Source: an uncultured Lachnospiraceae bacterium (GTDB lineage: Bacteria; Bacillota; Clostridia; Lachnospirales; Lachnospiraceae). Taken from it: a DNA stretch of 28,893 bases. Positions 23,501 through 28,893 of this stretch are shown here, piece after piece (the stretch's first letter is position 1; every line of letters begins with the position of its first letter). The translations under genes and the position numbers were made by a program. The stretch is from positions 737-29,629 of the forward strand of contig CAPQSW010000040.1 of assembly GCA_948688495.1 (NCBI GenBank). The letters run 5' to 3'. The notes under the pieces are model-generated. The model saw only the letters and a list, made by a program, of their open reading frames with translations, made no database searches and had not been told where the DNA came from.

Positions 23501-23989
23501 CTCGGCAAGCTGCTTACCGAAGTCCTCTTTTAGAATACCGCACACTTCTTGCTTTGTAAAGGCTTTCAGCTGCTTTAGCCAGCTTTTCCTGTCTGTTCCT
23601 AATACTTCCGCAATTTCTCCCCGTTTCCGGAGTGCCGACAGCAAATCCGGCAGGTTTTCCCCCTCCAAATCCCACGCCAGCTTTACGTTTTTCCCTCCGG
23701 TATCGCCAATGTCAAACACATAACGCATCCCCGGCTTTAATATCCTCGATGGAAAGATGGCAATTCCTTTACTGTCCCGTTTCACATGGCGGCGTACCTT
23801 TTTCCATGTATCATAATCCGCAACCAGCGTGGCAGACGGCCTCTGTGCATACACCATAAGCACATTGTCAAACTCATACCGATATATCCGCCCTGCCAGA
23901 CGGCAGACTGCCTTCCAGTCCGCCTCAGTCTGCGTCACCCTGGAAACCACATCCTGATATATCTGGCGAGCCATATATTCTACTCCCAT
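17543..23989 (-). CDS. Giant DNA methylase-helicase of the ICE
   Basis: 2148 residues in one frame. The N-terminus (NVLMVYAQRPSATLVADYDT, WKKVRRHVKRDSKGIAIFP, residues about 42-80) resembles the ArdC-type ssDNA-binding domain. An N6-adenine methyltransferase core follows: NVLEPSVGTGHFFG at about 608 and VVVGNVPFGDF at about 676 (the NPPF-type motif). Then a superfamily 2 (SNF2-like) helicase: AHCVGAGKSFEM at about 1330, IMVDEAHAFKNL at about 1492, ATGTPVSNTM, and IEQREGRGLRQGNE at about 1841. A coiled coil ends it. Tn1549-like elements carry such proteins, probably to process or protect transferred DNA. The start could also be ATG 23974, which has a fair GGAG; the first ATG follows AGGGGG five bases away. 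Confidence 0.9.
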   Translation of the reverse strand: MGVEYMARQIYQDVVSRVTQTEADWKAVCRLAGRIYRYEFDNVLMVYAQRPSATLVADYDTWKKVRRHVKRDSKGIAIFPSRILKPGMRYVFDIGDTGGKNVKLAWDLEGENLPDLLSALRKRGEIAEVLGTDRKSWLKQLKAFTKQEVCGILKEDFGKQLAEAAMLAGREITGGENETPELTAQKLIFNSIFYAVGTRCGFDLSSEEQDLGAIVNVKDEGSISVLGTLVSDVSCTVLRNIGREIMGIEQGRKRAAYLQQNLSGKGGRNGTSNQLPRGDRRDAVPGHQSSGTDGNRDVREVRNHGDGIFGGKLPAEIPEPDTVRQPLPKTERSGGGGRPDVGKSHGEVSGKPQAGESGIHNGDVTHPETGDDGGRGDYPSRPDKPISLETQEELDREQDDLNSFGTEREAVFRQASLFDYKETGIDSYAIPDEADQMGVPDAVRFEQRQKINNYHVAYEDSEGKEKKEPVSESADTREKEQVPAAETENIMLPQPHNYVIDIHKQETGGEKARYKWNVDAIKTLKQIETENGHATPEEQEILARYAGWGGTSQAFDEKSESWRKEYAELKELLTPEEYREARATVTTAFYTPPAVAAAVGEALVQFGFAGGNVLEPSVGTGHFFGTMPEQLWGSRLFGVEKDSISGRIAKLLYPGADIQIKGFEETDFPDNFFDVVVGNVPFGDFKVYDRKYNAENFKIHDYFVAKSIDKVRPGGIVAVITTKGTMDKKNSSVRKYLAQRAELAGAVRLPNSAFKAEAGTEVTSDILFFQKRERKISAEPGWVHLGMTENGVPVNSYFVEHPEMMLGRMEYDTGRYGSDAGYTVCVNDREDFDLYGALQQAVSRLLVQMPDYEILQEGEPEESIPADPDVKNYTYTFVDGALYYRKDSRMHRQEVGNTVFGRIRGMDKLRKCTRHLIDIQLNGCSEKELNAAQGELNSIYDSFTKKYGYITSQGNSRAFRDDEDYPLLCSLEMVDAENGAVTKADMFTKQTIRARREMDHAETAVEALNLSICEYNGVNLPYMLQIYEPDISGYAEKLRERQKDMQEEILLSVADGGELKREKLIEELKGVIFLNPQKYLTHDKNQGWETADEYLSGNVRDKLRVAKAAAGEHPELFGDNVAALEQVQPRDLDAGEIDVRIGTTWIEPEDYEKFLYETLHTPKRAQARRHDYGSSGIQVQLNKFRMEWFVENKPLDNTSVAATKTYGTSRMDAYTIFESTLNLRTVTVRDRIEDGGGKHHYETNQKETMLAREKQNQLKEAFRDWIFAEPKRRNKYVGYYNETFNNVRLREYDGSHLQFPGMNPDIRLKPHQRNAIARILMGGNTLLAHCVGAGKSFEMMAACMEQKRLGLSNKTVMVVPKPLIGQTASEFLRLYPSANILVAAERDFEKHRRKQFISRIATGDYDCIIMSHSQFEKIPVSKERREMLLNRQIDDISFAIAEMKERNRERWTVKQMEAQRTRMEEQLREMADEERKDDLITFEELGIDSIMVDEAHAFKNLAVFSKMNVSGITGSGSQRAMDMYLKCQYVNEINNGRGIVFATGTPVSNTMCEMYVMQQFLQKDTLEQLGIYHFDSWAANFGEQTTALELTVEGSGFRFKTRFNKFTNLPELMNIFREAADIQTRDMLDLDAPELRGGKYIIVESEPDWYVRQVMETFVRRAEAIRDGGVDPKVDNFLKITHEARLLGTDARLLTPDAPGSVDGKLNKVVENVLYEYRKAESEGKVGTQLIFSDIGTPKRSWSRDMLNTPWHEIGSFDVYNYIKTELVKQGIPAEEIAFIHDSKTDAQRDVLFREMRSGIKKVLIGSTDKCGTGVNVQTHLVAMHHCDCPWKPSSIEQREGRGLRQGNENDEVAVYRYVTKGTFDAYSWALVENKQRFISQVMTGKSISRTCEDIDEAVLSYAEIKAVATGNPMIKEKMQTDNDVQRLKMLKAAYDSQHYAMQDGFMVKFPKLIAEAEEKLKRVHEDVRERDKCLMAETDFSIKVGGITFTERVDGGTAFLSAASKCKAGTKTEVAEYKGFLVLVEKNFMGEDCLVMRGRMEYRADMSTSPVGCMTKIENLFNGMQAAVGFLEEKLEKYRLDMEQAKLEYEKPFQYEAELKAKLARQFELNNLLDLENQASKEEEQEPEVSRAAEPSHGYGKEREGNR

Positions 23990-23998
23990 ATACGCCCC

Positions 23999-24868
23999 CT
24001 ATCTGCCCCCTGCTTTTGCCGGAAGATAAGAAACATCCTTAAAATCCTCTGCATCAAGGACTACCTCTGAATTTTTATAAAGCTCCATTGCCTTGTCAAT
24101 GGCATCCCCAAGCGTTTCCGCCTCAATGTTTTCCACCCTCGACAATACCTCGCGGATTTCTATTGGAAAGCTGTCCCCTTTCTGATGGTACGGCTCACAA
24201 TATTCTGACCTAAGCCCCACAAAGTCAATTTCCGACGGCGTGGCAGAAAGGTATACCCCATGCCCCCACTCAATGCCGGTCTCTGCGTTTTCCTTTGTAT
24301 ACTCCCCGGCATAAGGATAACGTGAATAACACTGCACGCCAACCGCCACCAGAAACTGCCCTGATGCCATATTCATCATCAGGAGGTTATTTTTGCTGTA
24401 GCGCTCCATCACTTTATAATCCGTTCCATTGAAGTTATGCAGGACTTCCCCCTGCTTAAACTCATGTTCTTCCTGTTCATAATGGAACATACAGCCCTTC
24501 ATTCCACCGTTTACATCAAGGTTATATTCCTCCAATGCCCTCATGCACTCCTGGCTGCTTTCTTCCCTGTCAAACTGGAACTCCTTATCGTCATTGTAAC
24601 TTCCGCAGAGAAAACACTGCAGTTCATCACTGCCGCTGCAGAACTTCGCATAAAAGCTTTTGTTTGCGGTAATATAATGCTCCGCCCAGCCTTCTCCTGG
24701 TGCTGATAACTTTGTGTCAAACAGCTCCTTTAACGTCTGTGCCGACTCCTCCCTTGATAAAGCAGGCACAAAAAGGTACTCCTCCTTATATTCTTTCAGT
24801 GTCATCAGCATATTTTTTTCGCTGCCCTTGATATTCGCTATCACAAGAACCATATCCTGTATTCTCAT
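23999..24868 (-). CDS. DpnD/PcfM-like conjugation-operon protein
   Basis: 289 residues from ATG 24868, with AGGAGAGG upstream. The C-terminal 60 residues (FPIEIREVLSRVENIEAETL, then GDAIDKAMELYKNSEVVLDAEDFKD) match the DpnD/PcfM domain often found beside conjugation helicases. The N-terminal two thirds are not recognised. They contain AEHYITANKSFYAKFC, a Cys pair in LQCFLCGSY, and a central EWGHGVYLSATPSEIDFVGL. It ends 10 bases before the methylase-helicase start and is cotranscribed, so it may modulate that enzyme. The function of the domain is not known. Confidence 0.75.
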   Translation of the reverse strand: MRIQDMVLVIANIKGSEKNMLMTLKEYKEEYLFVPALSREESAQTLKELFDTKLSAPGEGWAEHYITANKSFYAKFCSGSDELQCFLCGSYNDDKEFQFDREESSQECMRALEEYNLDVNGGMKGCMFHYEQEEHEFKQGEVLHNFNGTDYKVMERYSKNNLLMMNMASGQFLVAVGVQCYSRYPYAGEYTKENAETGIEWGHGVYLSATPSEIDFVGLRSEYCEPYHQKGDSFPIEIREVLSRVENIEAETLGDAIDKAMELYKNSEVVLDAEDFKDVSYLPAKAGGR

Positions 24869-24899
24869 TTACCTCTCCTTTCCCAAAACGTCGGACCTG

Positions 24900-26810
24900 C
24901 TAATACGGCCTGGCATAAAATACAACTTTATTTGTTCGTAACGGATCAAGCGCAACGCCCCTGGACGGACTGGCTGCATGGACCATCTTCCCATCCCCCA
25001 CATAAATCGCCACATGGGAGATATTACGAAACTCCCCATTCTCCTCATAGGAATAAAATATCAAGTCCCCCGGCTCCAGCTCCTTTTTATTGATTATCAT
25101 GGCATTGACATAACAATATTTCCCCTGCTCTGCCGCTGTCGCCGGAAGGTCGATGCCGGCCTCCTTATATAATCTCTGCACAAGGGAGCTGCAGTCGTAA
25201 TACTCCTCCTGGTACCGCTTGTCCTGGCTGTACTGGCAGCCTATCTTTGTCACGGCAAGTTCAGCGACCGTCTGTCCCCCTGCGCCTGCCGGAAAGCTGT
25301 CCTGCATTTCATCATCCATCATGGATTCCAGCCAGCCCTTTTGTTCCTCCGTTAATTTACCCAATGCAAGGTAATCTTCATAAGCCAGGTTGTGTACCAG
25401 CGTGCCGGACACCGTAACTTCCACGGTATTCTCGTTCCCCTCTGCCAGAAACGCCTCCACTTTCCGCCTTCCCCATGCCAAAGCCGCTGCATGGCTGTCA
25501 AAATAAATGTCAAAATCTGTGCCATCCCGGGCAAAGTTCCCTGTATCTTCCACCTTGTAAGTCTTTCCATTCATTACAATTTCTGTCCCCATCGGCACTT
25601 TGGGGCTGTGTGCATCCACCGCCAGCGTATGGCCTGCCTTTGGCACAGTGCCGGAGGCGGTATGCCCGCCTGCCCATTTCCCACAGCAGAGGGAACAGTT
25701 GCAGTAGCCCGTCGTCACCACCTGCCCCAATGACGCACCTGCCGGAATCTGCGTTTTGCTGCTGGAACTGTCACAGTAATTCATCTCGTCAAAAACTTCT
25801 TTCAGATGTTTCTTCCCCTCGTCATCCATGACATAAGCCGCCTGCCCGGTTCCGTACTTTACCATATATACCATGAGGGTATCGTTAAAATTCGATATGG
25901 GAACGCCATCCTCACTGTTCCGGTAAGTGATAACATAGCCCTGCTCCTCCAGTGAGGCAACCTGGCTGTTAAAATCCCGGTAATACTCGCTTAACACGGT
26001 CCGGGGATTGTCATACCCGGTGTCCGGCAGCGGAAAAAAGATAGCAATCGGTGAATTATAAATTGCCGCCAGTATGGCAGCCACAATAATTCCCACAACG
26101 GCAGCCACAAAAGACACGGCAAGAAGTAATGGTGTAAGTGCCGCCGCTGCCTGTTTTGCAAGCAGCAGGACAGCTGCCTTTGCCGCTGACTTTGTACAAG
26201 TTATCAAATCTTTCTGCTCCTGCCTCTCTGTCCGGAAGGCATCCAGAAATGTGTCAATCATACGTCCTTTGACAGCGCCATTGACCGAAGAACCTTTCCC
26301 AGTTTTCTTCTTTGCACTGTCTTTTTTTCCACTGTGCTTTCTCCCATTTCTGTCTTTTCCTTTACTGCCCCTTTCTCTGGCATGGTTGGAAAGCCCTGCC
26401 TCACTTCTGTCCGTGCGGACACGTTTTTTCTCCTCTTTCTTCTCATTTTTAGTTTTTTTTCTGCGGTACAGCTTTCCCGCCCCGGAAGTGATACCCATTG
26501 CCGGGGCTGCTGCTGTCGCCGCCAAATCAAGGCTTTCCTTTATCTCCTCGCCGCCTTCAACCTGTCCTGCCCCTGCCCTTGCCCCTGCTGCCGCCATAAT
26601 TTTCAAACTCTGGTTACGGACTTTGACCGACCTCCCGGACTCCGTATATTTATCCCTAATGCCAATATGCGGCTTTCTTCCTTTTACGGCGGCAGAAGTG
26701 CTTTCCGCCTTTTTTCTGGTTACTGCCTTTTTACCTGTTTGCAGGTGCAGACGGGGCTTTCGCTTTGTGTGGATAACCATCAGTTTGTCATCCACTTTCC
26801 TGATTTTCAA
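24900..26810 (-). CDS. Membrane-anchored wall hydrolase (3D + NlpC/P60)
   Basis: 636 residues if started at TTG 26810, ten bases after AAAGGAGG; an earlier TTG (26834) lacks a site. The first 180 residues are strongly basic and low-complexity (many Lys/Arg). One or two membrane helices follow (LLLAVSFVAAVVGIIVAAIL). A 3D domain, named for three conserved Asp (GYCNCSLCCGKWAGGHTASG, then VDAHSPKVPMGTEI and VEDTGNF), comes next. The C-terminal NlpC/P60 domain has the catalytic Cys in YYDCSSLVQ and the His in ISHVAIYVGDGKMVHAA. Such proteins cut peptidoglycan to let the conjugation channel through, as in CwlT/Tcp-type proteins. It follows VirB4 by about 110 bases. Confidence 0.9.
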   Translation of the reverse strand: MKIRKVDDKLMVIHTKRKPRLHLQTGKKAVTRKKAESTSAAVKGRKPHIGIRDKYTESGRSVKVRNQSLKIMAAAGARAGAGQVEGGEEIKESLDLAATAAAPAMGITSGAGKLYRRKKTKNEKKEEKKRVRTDRSEAGLSNHARERGSKGKDRNGRKHSGKKDSAKKKTGKGSSVNGAVKGRMIDTFLDAFRTERQEQKDLITCTKSAAKAAVLLLAKQAAAALTPLLLAVSFVAAVVGIIVAAILAAIYNSPIAIFFPLPDTGYDNPRTVLSEYYRDFNSQVASLEEQGYVITYRNSEDGVPISNFNDTLMVYMVKYGTGQAAYVMDDEGKKHLKEVFDEMNYCDSSSSKTQIPAGASLGQVVTTGYCNCSLCCGKWAGGHTASGTVPKAGHTLAVDAHSPKVPMGTEIVMNGKTYKVEDTGNFARDGTDFDIYFDSHAAALAWGRRKVEAFLAEGNENTVEVTVSGTLVHNLAYEDYLALGKLTEEQKGWLESMMDDEMQDSFPAGAGGQTVAELAVTKIGCQYSQDKRYQEEYYDCSSLVQRLYKEAGIDLPATAAEQGKYCYVNAMIINKKELEPGDLIFYSYEENGEFRNISHVAIYVGDGKMVHAASPSRGVALDPLRTNKVVFYARPY

Positions 26811-26920
26811 TCTTACCCAACCTCCTTTCCCCAACAGGGATATGCAGAAAGAACGCTATTTCTAGCGTCCTCTCCTGTCAAAACATCCTATTTTCTGTCT
26901 GCCATTTTCTCCAGCAAAAC

Positions 26921-28893
26921 CTAACCATATATCATCCAGTCATTACCCGCTTTTTCCGTCTTCTGCGGCCCTGAAAAAAACTGCCCGCTTTCTGTCCTGC
27001 GGTGCTTTGGCTCATATATTTTCATTGGCGCATTATCCTCCCCAGATACATCCCTGTTGTCCGGCTGAAAGATATTTCCTGCCATTCCGATTTCCTCTGC
27101 TGCTAGTTGCAGCATATCCCATTCCAGCATAAAACCTCCTACCGGTTCTGTTTCCTGCTCTGGCATAAAGCCATCCATCGGCTCTGTTTCCGATTCCGGC
27201 ATAGACAAAAAACCGGTGTTCCCATTATCCTGCAATGCCCCCTCCGCTATCTTCTCATGGAGGTTCGTGTTATACAGACGGTACAAATCCGTCTCCTTAC
27301 TTATCCTGTTGTCAAAAGGAATGACAACACTGCCACACTTTAACAGTCCCGTTCCGCTTGATGAATTGCTGACAAAACGCAGCTGCGCATCCGACACGCC
27401 TATGGTCTCCGCCAGCTTTGCACTGTCCACATTGGACTGCTTTAACAGCACCACAAACTCACTGTTGGATAACAAAGTAGTGGCGATATAATTCTGTAAC
27501 AAATCTGACACGTTCTGGCTGATTCCGGTACAGAGGCCGCCCTGCTTTCTGACCTTTTTCCACAACTGCTGTAAATACTTTGCACTGTACTCACTGCCAA
27601 GCAGCACATGGCATTCGTCAATATACAGCCACGTTGCCCTGCCCCGCTTTGCGTTGTCCAAAATCCTCTGCTGAATCGCCTCCATCATCACAAGCATTGC
27701 CACCGGCGCAAGCTGGCTCCCCAAATCCTGTATGCCGTACACCGTAAAACGGCTGTCCACATCCACGTTCGTGTGGTGGTTGAAGATGTTAAGGGAACCC
27801 TCCACGAATAATTCAAGGGAAAGTGCCAGCTCCTGCGCCTCCATTTCTTCCTGTGCCTTGAGAATCCGATAAAAATCTGACATGACCGGAACCCTCTGCT
27901 GTTTCCATGCCGCCATATAAAGGCTGCGGACACAGCGGTCAATGATGGAATGGTGTTTCTGGTTCAGGACGTTGCCTAACAGCTGGTCGCAGAGGGAAAG
28001 CATAAATTCCGACTTGTCAGCAATGGCCTCCCGCAGCCCTTTCTCATTGGTGTGTGCCATATCTGTCTCCAGCGGGTTGACAAAGTTTTTCGTATATGCT
28101 GACAGGTTCACAACCGCACCGCCGTAAGTCGCCGCAATGTCAAAATATTCATTCATCGGATCTATGACTATCACGTCATCATCCGTATTTAAGAACACGC
28201 TGCCCATCTCCTGCTTTGCAAAAAAGGACTTGCCGGAGCCCGGCACGCCGAAAATGAACCCATTGCCATTTATCAGCGTCTTCCGGTTCCCCACGTTGAT
28301 GTTTTTGCTAATCTGGTTAATGCCGTAATAGTTGCCCCCGGCATCGTTTAATTCCTGCACATTGAAAGGCAACAATGCCGCAAGGGACTGCGTCAGCATG
28401 GTGCGCATGGTCTCCACCTGCCTTACCCCGATAGGAAGTGCAGTATTTAACGCCTCCCTCTGTTTCAGGTAGTGGGTGTCGATGATAACCGAATGGCGTT
28501 TCCCAATGGTCTCCACCGTCTCCGTCACGCTCTCCAGTTCCTCCCTGCTCTCTGCCACAAGAATAATGCTGACCGCCGCATAAAATAAACACTGGTCGTT
28601 TTCCCTCACGTCATCCATGATTTCCTCAATGTCTTTTTTCTCCATGCGCTTTGCATAGGAAATTTCCGAGGAAAAGTCATTGTTTTTGTTCCTTACCCGC
28701 TGCTGCCTGATAATGTCGCTCTCAATGCCGAGATATTTTTTCTGCAGTATCTTTGTCGTCAAATCTTTCGGCACCGGCACAACGTCAATGCTCACAATGG
28801 AATGGACAGGCAGTGACGTAATTTCATTAAGGAAACGGTCGGATAAGCTGCTGGGATATTTTTTAATGAACAGCGCCCTTACAAACTTACCCT
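26921..28893 (-). CDS. virB4: VirB4-type conjugation ATPase (partial)
   Basis: The frame continues open to the right edge, adding GKFVRALFIKKYPSSLSDRF and more ahead of the first internal start; 657 residues are visible, so about 130 are missing if the usual size of about 790 holds. FIFGVPGSGKSFFAKQ is the Walker A, WLYIDECHVLLGSEY the Walker B, and VRKQGGLCTGISQNVSDLL a conserved post-Walker B region. This ATPase powers assembly and substrate movement in the type IV secretion channel. The C-terminal tail carries two near-identical units (ETEPMDGFMPEQ and ETEPVGGFMLEW) and is long and acidic. It leads the conjugation operon seen here. Confidence 0.95.
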   Translation of the reverse strand, partial: GKFVRALFIKKYPSSLSDRFLNEITSLPVHSIVSIDVVPVPKDLTTKILQKKYLGIESDIIRQQRVRNKNNDFSSEISYAKRMEKKDIEEIMDDVRENDQCLFYAAVSIILVAESREELESVTETVETIGKRHSVIIDTHYLKQREALNTALPIGVRQVETMRTMLTQSLAALLPFNVQELNDAGGNYYGINQISKNINVGNRKTLINGNGFIFGVPGSGKSFFAKQEMGSVFLNTDDDVIVIDPMNEYFDIAATYGGAVVNLSAYTKNFVNPLETDMAHTNEKGLREAIADKSEFMLSLCDQLLGNVLNQKHHSIIDRCVRSLYMAAWKQQRVPVMSDFYRILKAQEEMEAQELALSLELFVEGSLNIFNHHTNVDVDSRFTVYGIQDLGSQLAPVAMLVMMEAIQQRILDNAKRGRATWLYIDECHVLLGSEYSAKYLQQLWKKVRKQGGLCTGISQNVSDLLQNYIATTLLSNSEFVVLLKQSNVDSAKLAETIGVSDAQLRFVSNSSSGTGLLKCGSVVIPFDNRISKETDLYRLYNTNLHEKIAEGALQDNGNTGFLSMPESETEPMDGFMPEQETEPVGGFMLEWDMLQLAAEEIGMAGNIFQPDNRDVSGEDNAPMKIYEPKHRRTESGQFFSGPQKTEKAGNDWMIYG

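Noticed and set aside
26074..26865. Long plus-strand frames antisense to the wall hydrolase and the methylase-helicase
   Set aside because: They mirror strongly biased coding on the other strand and lack binding sites and recognisable domains.
1..28893. CRISPR arrays, tRNA or rRNA genes, IS elements
   Set aside because: No spaced direct repeats of CRISPR type, no tRNA-like cloverleaf and no transposase-like gene were seen.

Overview
The window looks like part of an integrative and conjugative element (ICE) from a gut Firmicute, most likely a Lachnospiraceae or related Clostridia. The reasons are strong AGGAGG-type ribosome binding sites, sigma-A promoters with 17-bp spacers, a VirB4 / NlpC-P60 / helicase-methylase / SpoVG gene set typical of Tn1549/CTn-like elements, and a large serine recombinase at one end. 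The taxon is inferred from gene content and could not be searched. Composition is mosaic: the conjugation block is GC-richer, while roughly 5.5-7.9 kb is clearly AT-rich.

Reading along the minus strand (right to left), the conjugation block comes first: VirB4 ATPase (cut by the right edge), a membrane-anchored 3D + NlpC/P60 wall hydrolase, a DpnD/PcfM-like protein, a 2148-residue methylase-helicase, a sortase joined to it by a TTGA overlap, and a protein with two SpoVG domains. VirB4 powers the secretion channel, the hydrolase opens the wall, and the helicase/methylase probably handles or protects the transferred DNA.

Next comes an ECF sigma factor overlapping a DUF4179-type anti-sigma gene (ATGA). 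The sigma gene carries an upstream motif, CGTAACTT-N11-ATACGAT, that recurs with identical spacing and orientation about 270 bp upstream of the next gene. Beyond it lie six exported or membrane proteins on the same strand (7956-13891): an acidic-repeat protein, a Cys/His protein, a small membrane protein, a caspase-like His/Cys protein, a lipoprotein and an Ig-like/transglutaminase-like protein. The simplest reading is a sigma/anti-sigma switch carried by the element that controls at least the first of these secreted proteins.

The AT-rich region 5.3-7.9 kb carries two paralogous proteins of unknown function (114 and 195 residues). Each lies divergent to small DNA-binding regulators: a tandemly duplicated 68-residue HTH gene for one, a ribbon-helix-helix protein for the other. 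Palindromes lie inside or between the promoters.

The left part (0-5 kb) holds an XRE regulator whose ribosome binding site sits in a long hairpin, a 560-bp stretch rich in hairpins with no convincing gene (a candidate structured RNA), a resolvase-fold protein lacking key catalytic residues fused by overlap to a MazF toxin gene, a SHOCT-like small protein, a 63-bp near-perfect palindrome, a large serine recombinase, a small unknown ORF, and at the very edge an AbiH-family phage-defence gene with its own promoter and an attenuator-like leader. The element end is probably near the recombinase, but no attachment site could be proven.
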